23,444 nucleotides of DNA from Trichosphaerium sp. ATCC 40318 (GCA_038496445.1 JALMLS010000506.1:1-23444); one strand, 5' to 3'. Shown: positions 8,142 to 17,661, numbered from the stretch's first letter. Numbers and translations: made by a program. Notes: a model not told the origin generated them from the sequence alone.

Positions 8142-11100
8142 ATGTCTGATCTTACGCCTACGGAACCAGGTAAGCAAATTTTTTCAATCCAATTTTGTGT
8201 GCGATCACGTTTTTTTGAAAAATTGAAATGGTTCTTCGGCATGCCAAGAATCAATTGGTCAAAACAACGCCAAAATATTTATTGCGCAGTTAGTCGTGTG
8301 AAGTCATGTAAACAAGCAAAAAAGACAAAACACCTTTTTCATTTTATTGCGACAACACGTTTTGATTTTGAACCAAGTTGGTCATGTTGAGCATGGCAAG
8401 TTTCCTGGGGAGAAGTGCTGGCCAGATGGTACTCTACAATACAAAGGCGAATTTAAGGATGAGAAACGTCATGGTAAGGGAGTGTATCTTTATCCAAATG
8501 GTACCAAATACATTGGACAATTTTACAACGACAAGTTCCATGGTATTGGTGAGAAGTATTGGCCAGATGGTCGTAAATACATTGGTGAATTTACAGACAA
8601 CAGAAAGTCAGCAAGTGGCAGTAAAAAGCAGAAAACTATTGCTGGAAACCCTGACCAGGTTGCTTTTTCTAATATTGTGGATACGACATTCCCTGCTCCT
8701 TCTGAAACAATTGTAAATTTACTTATGCCTGACATTAGTTTAACCAAAGCTTTTGCAAGCAAAGTTTCAGTGTATACAAAGTATACTTGCGTTCACAACA
8801 AATTGTTTGAGAATCCCGACATCATCAATATTGACGAAAAAGCCATTATATTATCACGCGCATGTGGCTCAACAGTATTTGAAGTATATTCTGAGACGGC
8901 ATACAATGTTGTTGAAGATGCTATAAAGTTGCACCGCAAGATCCAAGACTTAACCCTTGAGGGTTGTAGTTGTGATTTTGTATTTATCTATGACCTTTGT
9001 AAAAAAGATCCTGGAATATCACTTCATGAAGGTGCAGTGTCTTTTGTACCACTACCTTTATACTTACCTCTTATACTAATTAATTCTTTAATAGTAACAA
9101 GTATGGCACGTGGTCATTCTAGAGCACGTGTAATACCCCTAAAAAAGAAGGATAATTTATCAATCGAAATGATACAACAGTTCCAATGTAACTATTGGTA
9201 TGGCTTTGCCAAAGTGGATAAGGTATTAAATAGATGTGGTATTGTTAATGGGGTGAGTCATAACAACTATGATTTTGTTGAGCAATTAGAAGCCAAAATA
9301 ATGGTTGTAGGCCATGAAGGATCAGGTATTTTATCAAAGTTGGATTATACTGATACGCTAAATATTTACTAGGCAAGACAACGCTTGTGAGGACATTGGC
9401 AAAGGAAACAAATATAACAGCGGATTCTACAATTGGTTTTGATACATCACATCTTTCGTATGATCTATACTTGTAGCACCAATATTTATTGTGCTTAGGT
9501 TCCATGGTGTATCATTCACAGTGTTAGACTTTGCTGGACAGACAGAATATAAAGGATTGCACAAGTACTTTTTAGCAAAGCAACTTACCATTTACATCAT
9601 CGTTGTAAGCTCATAGTGAACCTATATCACGCTTGTTTCCTTATCACTCACCAACTTTAGATTGACTTGTCAACATCAATCAAAGAGCAGCAGGAGCACC
9701 TTAAATATTGGTGTCGGGCTTTAAATAAGATACTATGTGACCAAGATCCAAAGTTATACTCAGTGATTGTATTTGGATCCAAATTGGATATCTTTTTAGG
9801 AGATATCAATGCTAATAAACAAGCATTGCTTCCTATTGGACTATCGCTTGTACAGTACTTGTGCTTAGATGGTACCATTTTTATAATGGTTTTTAATTGC
9901 TTAGCCTTATTGTTTAGGAACGAGTGCTCTCGTCAAATTATTGGAGCGTCAATCCAAGTACTTGAAGTCCCAATATCCTAGAGTACCTTCTACGTACATA
10001 GATATCAAGAATGTGCTTGAGAAAATCACAAACAAGGATACTCTTGAGGACAACATCATATCAATGTACGTGTTTTGAGTTTGTTTAATTTTGTTACTAA
10101 CTAGTACTACAGAAAGAAGCTAATAGAAGAAGAGTTTTTTAAGAACTCCACTATAATGTCTCCGATAGAGTTGATTGCAGCATTGAATTACCTTCATTCT
10201 ACTGGTAGCATCATGTTTGATGAGGTATGTGCTTCTCAAAATAAGAGGTATGCTTGCTAACATTTGCCATATTTAGTCGTCATATATGCTGTGTTTGCAC
10301 CCTCCTATTCTATCTCGTATCATGAGTGCTTTTCTAGCACCCAAAGAACATCTTGATAGATTGATCAAAAACAACAATCACAATCACAATGCTGTATTCA
10401 CTGACTCAGAAGCTAAAGTTCGAATCTCAAAGCTATTTCCAAACTGCACTGAATGTGAAGTGAAGCAGGTGATGAACTTCTTGGTACAAATGTCGTTCTG
10501 CGTTCGCTTGACAGAAGAAGAAAAGGTAACAGATATTGTATGTACTCTACAACTCATAGTCATGTATTTATTTAGGTTGTGTATGGTGCTGATGGATACA
10601 TTATTATATCGCTATTACCTAAAGCTGATATGCTTTACTTTCCTCCATTGACCCAAAAGGAGCAAAGTATTATATTAGTTCAGACTAAGAACAAGAACCC
10701 ACATGAGCTATTCTCTTTATCTAAATCACCAACAGAGTGGAAAATATTATCATATACCCCTACAACAGACTCTAAAGTTGAACATATAGTGGTAGAAACA
10801 GTCACCATAAACAAGGAAAGCAATAAAATAGTACGGCGATTCATAACAATCAAAACTAACAATATCACGTGTTAGTCACTACCTGATAAATATGAGGTCA
10901 TACCACACGTTTCAAAGTTCTTGGCATACACCTTTAATTCGCAAGATCTATCAGTAGACGTATTTAATGACTTGCAGAGAAGATTGAGAAGTACGCCAAC
11001 ATGAACGGGTTATGATAAGATACTAAACGCTAAATATAGAGTTTCAAAACAAAGAGTTTCGTTTGTTTTCAAACTTGATTGTACTCTCTGATTTCTATGG

Positions 11101-13165
11101 TAATATTATCACATTGTATTATATTGATCATAGCATCAAAGTTATCATTAGAGGCATAGCGCCGTGGCTATGGACGGTAATAACAAATCAAGTGAAATTG
11201 GAAGTTTAGCTGATAACATCTTTAGGAATCTCTTGATGATTATTTAAAATATTTGGACATCACTCCAATTCCACTCTGTCCTATTAGCGTACAATTTGGA
11301 GAGTTTAATGAAGTTACAAACAATTCATACACGTGCAAGAAAACAAGTGCGTTTTCGGCATACAACTTCCAACTTAACAAACTGATTATTCTTAGAACAT
11401 GTTGTCACTGAGAGTCATTTAAAAGAAGGATTTCCTGTACAAAAACGTGGACGACATAATCTGTGGGGTAGCTTGCACGGAGAAAAATTTCTTAAAATAG
11501 GTGACTGGAAAATACCTCAAAAGTATCCTGGATTACGAATCACGTTTCTCACAAAAGATGAAAAAAGCAAGGTACAAACCATATTCGAATACCTTGACTT
11601 TCTTACTAAAAGCATTGGTATAAGGAACGTTATGATGAGTATCTGAGGGCTAGCAACATGTTTCATAAGTTCATGGGAACTGATAGTGCTTCATTTTATG
11701 AGTTGGAGAAGATTGCGTTCTTGAACAATCCAACGCTTGAAGACAAATTTGAGGAGCAATACAACACTTTTGTCAAGAAAGTACTTCAATCTAAAAAATC
11801 AGGCAAGTCACACCCTTGATCACCCTTTTTAATTAGTATAGCCATGAACGATGACTCTACTGTGGATGAAGATACACGTAAATCACAAGAACGGACTTTG
11901 AATCATTTGAAGAGCTACGTGATGCGTGTTTCAGGCAATGAGCAAATCAACCTCATACCTGGATTACACGGTACATCAGAGGTATATCACATTTATTCTC
12001 ATTTAAACCAAGAAATAGTTAACATTAGATTTAGGATACCAGTTTTAAGATCGCTTCAGGCAACTTTAAAGAACCTCAGGAGAATACAAACAAGAAAGAC
12101 GGAGGATACTTTGGTATGCAAAGTACAACTGATATTAATTAACTAATTGTAACCAGGAAATGGGATTTACTTTACTCAGTATCCTGACTGTGGTAAGTCA
12201 TTTTATGCAACCCTCATGTTTTGTGGCCACTACTCATGTACCACTTTGCATTCTTGTATTAACAACGGAGGTAGGAAGGATATATGCTGAATGGGATAAA
12301 AAGGAGAAGAATCCGTGCATGTTAATATCATGGATAATGATGGGAAACCCTTATCCAGCGACAGAACAACCAGTGCCTAGTGATCCCAACTCTCTTTATG
12401 GAAAAGAATGCAAGGTACAACTCTTTTTTTATTCTTATATGACTTCTTAGTTTTGTTTTCAGAAAGGTTACGACTCTCACTATGTCCTAACTAAATCGAC
12501 TGGGTTTCCATGTGGCATTGATGATAAAATAGATCAAAACGAGATTGTTGTATTTTCAAAACACCAAGTAAGTAGACATCACCACTTCCATTATTCAACA
12601 ACCACTTGTTCTTATTTAATGGTTTAGATTCTTCCACGATACCTTGTGTACTATAAAGCAATAGACAGTACCAATATCAAGTCATATGAACTCAAGTACA
12701 GGGATGCTAAATGTCTCGTATTGTGGGTTGACGCTAATCTATCAGTTGAAAACAAGAAGATAATGGAAATGCTTCAAAAAAGGCCAAAGAAGACAGAGGT
12801 AAAAACCAAATAAATCCATTCATCTAAAGAACTGCAAAGGTATTGGTAATGAAGTCATCATTTGAGGTCTTGGCATGGATTGATAAGTTCAAAGGATTCT
12901 GTAACAACAGGTTGTGTATCATCACCAATACATATCGAAAAGGTGATGGAGATGAGCGAGCAGCAGGGAAGTTGATCAAGAGCATAAGAAAAATTAAAAC
13001 ATGTGCTAAAACACCTATTCTTGTTTTTTGTGGTATGTCAACTATTAATCACGTGATTTTTTGTTAACAAAGTTATTAGGAGACACGTCAAAGGCAAAAT
13101 ACCTCAAGAAAAAATACAAGAAGGTGTCCATCACTAGTAAAGTTCAAGATGTATTGGAGATTTAG
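8142..13165 (+). CDS. Multidomain Roco protein: MORN - Roc GTPase - COR - PARP catalytic - receiver/TIR-like domain (1276 aa)
   Basis: 22 exons: 8142-8169, 8378-9325, 9373-9457, 9499-9604, 9661-9871, 9918-10065, 10113-10224, 10277-10525, 10576-10830, 10876-10990, 11040-11176, 11226-11346, 11396-11571, 11613-11802, 11842-11981, 12035-12113, 12157-12192, 12275-12414, 12463-12567, 12628-12798, 12840-13032, 13080-13165. They total 3831 nt, 1277 codons, no internal stop. Residues about 30-85 hold three canonical MORN repeats (YKGEFKDEKRHGKGVY). About 90-315 is unassigned. Roc: G1 VVGHEGSGKTTL (~319), G3 LDFAGQ (~364), G4 GSKLD (~428), then DGTSALVKLLERQ. COR: LIAALNYLHSTGSI (~525) to IKVIIRGIAPWLW (~790). 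PARP: ELEKIAFLNNPTLEDKF, LHGT (~1002), GNGIYF (~1036), NEIVVF (~1118), ILPRYLVYY, keeping the H-Y-E triad. C-terminal domain: LVLWVDANLS (~1156), RKGDGDERAAGKLIKSIRKI, TPILVFCGD. GTP binding and ADP-ribosylation are family inferences; the architecture is seen. Confidence 0.88.
11803..11841 (+). other. Probable GC-AG intron in the Roco gene
   Basis: The donor reads G|GCAAGT, the usual consensus of the minor GC-AG class, and the acceptor is TATAG. The intron is 39 nt. It joins ...LQSKKS to AMNDDSTVDED in frame (phase 1). The only GT alternative that keeps the frame would be a 30-nt intron. Confidence 0.5.
13048..13057. promoter_or_regulatory. ATCACGTGAT palindrome, copy 2 of 4
   Basis: Lies inside the last intron (13033-13079) of the Roco gene. 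Same decamer as at 2508, 13478 and 14288. Confidence 0.3.
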
Positions 13166-13247
13166 GAAGGCCTTGCGCCTTTGCTCGAATGTGTTGGTAG
13201 TTAGAGTTGTACGAAAATGTTGATGTAGCTTGCAAATGGAACCAGAT

Positions 13248-13253
13248 AATAAA
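13248..13253 (+). terminator. AATAAA polyadenylation signal of the Roco gene
   Basis: The first AATAAA downstream of the Roco stop codon (13163-13165), 83 bases beyond it. The position fits a short 3' UTR. Confidence 0.4.
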
Positions 13254-13439
13254 TATGCAGCTTTCATATGCCAGCTTTAAGGCCTATACGTCAACAAAGA
13301 ACATATATAAAACGTCTAGTATCTGTCGCTCCAAAGATGTTTCTAGCGCGTTTTGGGTACTGAGTAAAAGCTTCTCACAAAACAAAATCATTAACAATGT
13401 GCCTGTTTTTGACCGTTGCGCTTTGCATACTAACACATG

Positions 13440-13482
13440 GTGATCACAAATGATGACAACCAAAATAAGCATTTGTGATCAC
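13440..13482. repeat. 13-bp perfect inverted repeat overlapping a CACGTG palindrome
   Basis: GTGATCACAAATG (13440-13452) pairs with CATTTGTGATCAC (13470-13482), loop 17 nt. The right arm runs into the palindrome ATCACGTGAT (13478-13487). It could be a regulatory dyad or a transcript hairpin; it lies about 190 bp beyond the Roco poly(A) signal. Confidence 0.55.
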
Positions 13483-13487
13483 GTGAT
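13478..13487. promoter_or_regulatory. ATCACGTGAT palindrome, copy 3 of 4
   Basis: Overlaps the right arm of the 13-bp inverted repeat. Same decamer as copies at 2508, 13048 and 14288. Confidence 0.3.
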
Positions 13488-14137
13488 TACTTGGGATGTA
13501 CACTCTATTAGTATAATTAAAATTCATCATATGCTTAACTTGCATTCTGAAAGTATGGTCCGCTATTAATAAAGTACAGTGTCGGTATGAGGCGCATCAA
13601 TCTCTTCATAGCACTTGAAATTTATAAACTTTATAAAACAAAATCATGGTTCAGTGTTTAAAAAACAGCTAGATTCCAACATTACTATAGTGAACATTGT
13701 GAAATTGTTAGATATCTGGCTAATATAGGTACAAACTATGCCTAGTCCTTTACCAACAGATATACTTTATTGCCCGGTAGAATATTACTCCTTCCTTCAT
13801 AAACGTCGTACAACTTGTTTCTGAGTAAGTCTACAATGAACTGAACTAACTTACTTAGAGAGGTGGTAGTAGTGGTCCAGCTAGCCGGCTACAACAATTC
13901 TTAACCGTTTAACTATCAGCTATGAAAATTGGACCTCTAGTTTGCGCTTGAAAGGTAACGCATTTTAATCAACGTGAATCTTTGGACAGTTTTTTGTCCG
14001 TAATTGAGTCGTTGTGAGTTTATTAGTTTATGGAAATTAATTGAGTATAGCACAGGTACGGCGCGTTACCTTTTTATACTAAAACCAATACTTCCGTTAT
14101 TATTATGCTATTTACTTCTGCTGACATGTTGCGTTAG

Positions 14138-14195
14138 TATCACCTGGAAATAAACGTGCCTGGGGTCTACGATTATGAGGACATTCAACATTACG
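14138..14195 (+). other. Isolated exon-like segment
   Basis: Between an acceptor (GCGTTAG) and a donor (G|GTATGT) the sequence reads YHLEINVPGVYDYEDIQHYG without stops. The composition is protein-like and faintly recalls the 'GVYDY' turn of cupredoxins. No neighbouring exon could be linked to it, so it may be chance or a relic. Confidence 0.15.
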
Positions 14196-14287
14196 GTATG
14201 TTAGCCTAAACCTTTTAAAAAAAAGCTCTCAAGCTAGCTTGCGCGTGAGATTTTATGTTACTGCTGATAAAAACCAAAAAAAAAATT

Positions 14288-14297
14288 ATCACGTGAT
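14288..14297. promoter_or_regulatory. ATCACGTGAT palindrome, copy 4 of 4
   Basis: Intergenic copy of the decamer, inside an A/T-rich stretch. Confidence 0.3.
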
Positions 14298-14509
14298 TCG
14301 AATCAAATATTTAGCGCAACGTAATTACGCTGTAATAAAAGTTTTTAGTGCGGCCTACTGTATTGGTAGTCGACCAAAAATCTGTCCTTCGTGAAAGAAA
14401 ACCTACACGAATTTTTCTTTTTCGCCTGATTCCTTTCAAATACGTTGTGAGCTTAGCAGTTGATATTTTTTCTTTGCTGTGCTGTTACCGATGACAACAA
14501 TGTCACGGG

Positions 14510-14543
14510 GTTTGCACTACCTTTTGCGAAAAGTAGTGCAAAC
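14510..14543. repeat. 11-bp perfect inverted repeat, tight hairpin
   Basis: GTTTGCACTAC (14510-14520) pairs with GTAGTGCAAAC (14533-14543). The 12-nt loop CTTTTGCGAAAA can extend the stem with TTTT/AAAA. The word GTGCAAAC recurs at about 14628, next to a CACGTG. Confidence 0.5.
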
Positions 14544-14822
14544 TCATTGATTTCCGTTTTTTTTATTTCGCTTGACTGTATTTGACAACGAAAACTTGTG
14601 CGCACGTGGTTATTTTTATCAGATACAGTGCAAACCCACGTGGGGTTTTGTGTTCAAACTACTAAGTTATAAATCCTCCAAACCCTCCAGAAAGTCCCAA
14701 AGCTGCCATTACCTTTCAGTAGTGTCAGCAGAGTTGTGTTTCATTGACGTAGAATTGTGTACCTGAGATTTAAACACTAGCCCGGTTCATGACATTTCAG
14801 CTACCATAGGGTAACTCTTTAT

Positions 14823-15186
14823 TAACGCCCTTCCGTTATGAATACAAGCAATATTCATATTCATTGTCCCGTAAGCCATATTCATTAATATTCATTCATG
14901 AATATTCATGGGCGTTTGGTGTTAGGATGTTGAGGAGCTTTTGGTTTGTAGCACCTAGCGATGTTCCAAATGGATAGATTCAACAAGTTGCATTTGAAAA
15001 CCGAATCGGAATAGTCAACAGAACACCAAAACCCACAAATCCAGTCAAAATCAGCCATCAAATTGCACAATTTTCGACCGTTTACTGTGTGCATGAATAA
15101 TGAATGAATTTTTTTAGTCGTGAATATTTGTGAATGTAGGCTGTATTTGAATATTCAAATTATTCATTCATAACGGAAGGGCGTTA
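14823..15186. mobile_element. 364-bp MITE, hAT-like non-autonomous DNA transposon
   Basis: Perfect 21-bp terminal inverted repeats: TAACGCCCTTCCGTTATGAA plus T at 14823-14843, and the reverse complement at 15166-15186. The element is flanked by an exact 8-bp direct repeat CTCTTTAT (14815-14822 and 15187-15194), which fits a target-site duplication of the hAT class (8 bp, pattern nTnnnnAn). Subterminal regions carry many ATTCAT/ATGAAT words in opposite orientations. There is no transposase-like frame inside. The identical arms and intact duplication suggest a fairly recent insertion. Superfamily assignment rests on duplication length and motif, not on a transposase. Confidence 0.8.
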
Positions 15187-15194
15187 CTCTTTAT

Positions 15195-15822
15195 TAGCGT
15201 TTGTCCTTTATTGTCACTTTCAACGATTGTTCTGTTATATGTCTTTAAATTTAGATTCGTGTCTGTTTTGCCCATACGAGCTGCTAGCAATGCGTCTAGA
15301 CCGTTATTGTTTGACCTGAAATAATGCTATTTTTTTAGTTAGCTAAATCGTTTTTCAAGATGGTTTGAGAGTACAGGCAACTGCACTATAGTACACAACC
15401 TACCCAATTGCTTAAAACTTGTGCCTTAGTAAATAAGGTAAAGAGGCAACCATTGTTTTGTGTATATACGTGAGTTAGATTTGTTATTTGGACAGCCTAT
15501 ATTTCTTTTTTGAAACAAAATACCGACCAAAGAATTTGGTGTTAGTTTTTCCCTCACTGTTTTACAGTGCTACATAATAGCTTTTAAAAGTTTAGCAGTT
15601 TCAAACAAAGAGTACTCATGATACATTGCCTCAATGTAATTTTATAGAACTTTGTATAGTCTGTGGTTAGCGAGCATCATTTCTTGAAAGTATTTTTGGA
15701 AAAAATTTTAAACACGTGCTATTTCTATTTTCAAAGCAGCTTTTTAAACTTTCTCAAAGGGTCTACACTGTTAAATATTTGTTGTCCTTCATATTTCTTA
15801 TTGTTTTCTTTAGAAATAAAGC
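15195..15822. other. Intergenic region upstream of the MORN-variant gene
   Basis: No coding sequence is supported. It is T-rich towards the 3' end and leads into the ATG at 15823, preceded by AGAAATAAAGC. It presumably contains the promoter and 5' UTR. Confidence 0.35.
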
Positions 15823-17655
15823 ATGTCTTCTCCTTCATTGGTGTTACTTGACCTCACATGTGAAATTCAACAATATATTTGTACATTCAATGTTGAAGCT
15901 TTCACAAAGTTCCATACATTATCAAAGAAAGCAGCAACCAATACTCATTTTGATGGATCATTACAACGTAAAGGGAAATGGATCAGATGGTACAAAAGTG
16001 GAAAAGTATGGTGCCACGAATATGCTAAAAATGGACAATGCAATAAATGGTACAAGAATGGACAATGTAAGGAACAGTACATGTTAGTTGATGGTGTAAA
16101 ACACGGCACCCATAAAAAATGGTATGAAAACGGTCAACTTGAAGTACAGTTTATGTTTGTTAATGGTAAGCAACACGGCAAAACTAAAGAGTGGTATGAA
16201 AATGGACAGCTACTAAGACAAACTATGTGGGTCAATGATAAGCAAAATGGTCAACTCAAGGTGTGGTACAAAAATGGACAACGTAAGGTTCAAAACATGT
16301 GGATTGATGATAAACAATACGGAGAAACAAAGGTGTGGTATGAAAATGGGCAACTTAGAGAGCAAAGCATATGGATTGATGGTAAGCGAAATGGTCCACT
16401 CAAAGTGTGGTATGAAGATGGCCAACTTAGAGAACAAAGCATATGGCTTGATGGTAAAAAAAATGGTGAACAAAAATTATGGTATAACAATAGTCAACTT
16501 AAAGAACAAAGCATGTGGGTTGACGGTAAGGTAAACGGTGAACTCAAAACATGGTATGACAATGGTCAAGTTCGAGAACAAAGCACATGGATTGATGGTA
16601 AACTAAACGGTGAACTCAAAGTATGGTATAACAATAGTCAACTTAAAGAACAAAGCATATGGGTTGATGGTAATAAAAATGGTGTACTCAAAATATGGTA
16701 TAAAAATGGTCAGCTTAAAGAACAAAGCATGTGGATTGATGGTAAACTAAATGGTGAACTTAAAATATGGTATAAAGATGGACAACTTAGAGAGCAAAGT
16801 ATGTGGATTGATGGTAATAAAAATGGTGTACTCAAAGTATGGTATAAAGATGGACAACTTAGAGAACAAAGTATGTGGATTGATGGTAATAAAAATGGTG
16901 TACTCAAAGTATGGTATAAAGATGACCAACTTAGAGAACAAAGCATGTGGGTTGATGGTAAACTAAACGGTGCACGAAAAATATGGTATGAAAATGGTCT
17001 TCAAGACCAAAGTATGTGGGTCAATGGTAAACTAAATGGAGAACTCAAAATATGGTATAAAGATGGTCAACTTCGAGAACAAAGCACATGGGTTGATGAT
17101 AAACTAAATGGTGAACAAAAAAGGTGGTATGAAGATGGTCAAGTTAGAGAACAAAGCACATGGATTGATGGTAAACTAAACGGTGAACAAAAAATGTGGT
17201 ATGAAGATGGCCAAGTTAGAGAACAAAGTATGTGGATTGATGGTAAACTAAACGGTGAACAAAAAAGGTATGAAGATGGTCAACTTAGAGGACAAAGAAC
17301 ATGGGTTGATGGTAAACTAAATGGTAAATCCACAGAATGGTATATAAATGGACAACTAAAGATACAATGTATGTTGGTTGATGATAATGGCCAATACAAG
17401 AAATGGTATGACAACGGACAACTGTGGCTACAAGATACTATAGTTGATGGAAAAAAAATTGAACACAAAAAGTGGTATAAAAATGGACGATTACAAACAA
17501 AGAGAATGTTTGTTAATGGCAACCAAAATGGTCAATATAAGGCATGGTATGATAATGGACAACTTAAAGAATACAGGGTTGAAGACATACAGCATTGTGG
17601 CGAATATAAAAAATGGTACAAAAATGGACAACTTAATGTTCAATATAAGCATTGA
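15823..17655 (+). CDS. MORN-variant (YwqK-like) repeat protein, 610 aa, possible N-terminal F-box-like segment
   Basis: An uninterrupted 610-codon frame. The N-terminus (LVLLDLTCEIQQYICTFNVE, then ...FTKFHTLSKKA) has the spacing of an F-box (L..L..EI...I...), a weak match. From about residue 87 it consists of some 22 tandem units, mostly 24 residues (72 nt), of the form 'MWVDGKLNGELKIWYKDGQL' plus REQS. A few units have lost one or two codons (for example near 17010 and 17265) without breaking the frame. This is the 'G..nG....wy.nGql..q' variant of MORN that occurs in bacterial YwqK proteins and in F-box/MORN proteins of amoeba-infecting giant viruses (general family knowledge). It probably forms an elongated beta solenoid for protein or membrane contact; the partner is unknown. 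The frame ends at TGA 17653-17655, but repeats resume in the same frame at 17662. Confidence 0.85.
   Translation: MSSPSLVLLDLTCEIQQYICTFNVEAFTKFHTLSKKAATNTHFDGSLQRKGKWIRWYKSGKVWCHEYAKNGQCNKWYKNGQCKEQYMLVDGVKHGTHKKWYENGQLEVQFMFVNGKQHGKTKEWYENGQLLRQTMWVNDKQNGQLKVWYKNGQRKVQNMWIDDKQYGETKVWYENGQLREQSIWIDGKRNGPLKVWYEDGQLREQSIWLDGKKNGEQKLWYNNSQLKEQSMWVDGKVNGELKTWYDNGQVREQSTWIDGKLNGELKVWYNNSQLKEQSIWVDGNKNGVLKIWYKNGQLKEQSMWIDGKLNGELKIWYKDGQLREQSMWIDGNKNGVLKVWYKDGQLREQSMWIDGNKNGVLKVWYKDDQLREQSMWVDGKLNGARKIWYENGLQDQSMWVNGKLNGELKIWYKDGQLREQSTWVDDKLNGEQKRWYEDGQVREQSTWIDGKLNGEQKMWYEDGQVREQSMWIDGKLNGEQKRYEDGQLRGQRTWVDGKLNGKSTEWYINGQLKIQCMLVDDNGQYKKWYDNGQLWLQDTIVDGKKIEHKKWYKNGRLQTKRMFVNGNQNGQYKAWYDNGQLKEYRVEDIQHCGEYKKWYKNGQLNVQYKH
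16081..17652 (+). repeat. Tandem 72-bp coding repeat array (about 22 units)
   Basis: DNA units of 72 bp (a few 66-69 bp) with strong conservation of TGGATTGATGGTAA and TGGTATAAAGATGGACAACT. Units 10-12 (about 16731-16945) are nearly identical to each other, which shows recent unequal exchange. Antisense frames through the array are repeat artefacts. Confidence 0.85.
16707..16827 (+). repeat. 121-bp exact duplicate, copy A
   Basis: Identical base for base to 17766-17886, offset 1059 bp (353 codons, frame-preserving). The identity spans just over one and a half 72-bp units, far more than neighbouring units share. Confidence 0.8.
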
Positions 17656-17661
17656 TGGTGA

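Larger units (their letters stand above)
13254..14814. other. Gene-poor intergenic region with hairpins and CACGTG palindromes
   Basis: No gene is supported. It contains inverted repeats at 13440-13482 and 14510-14543, ATCACGTGAT at 13478-13487 and 14288-14297, two further CACGTG near 14603 and 14638, and an isolated exon-like piece at 14138-14195. Short open frames (13207-13443, 14572-14766) have no recognisable features. Confidence 0.4.

Noticed and set aside
9326-9372. Apparent end of the first Roco frame at 9372
   Set aside because: The TAG is the intron's own acceptor; splicing 9326-9372 restores the P-loop GSGKTTL.
10831-10875. In-frame TAG at 10873-10875 read as a premature stop in the Roco gene
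   Set aside because: A 45-nt phase-0 GT-AG intron with an ACTAAC branch point ends exactly at that TAG and keeps the frame.
13741-13918. Mini-frame MPSPLPTDILYCPVEYYSF and a following RGGSSGPASRLQQF piece
   Set aside because: A stop codon sits directly before the only donor, so the two pieces cannot be joined; too short to support alone.
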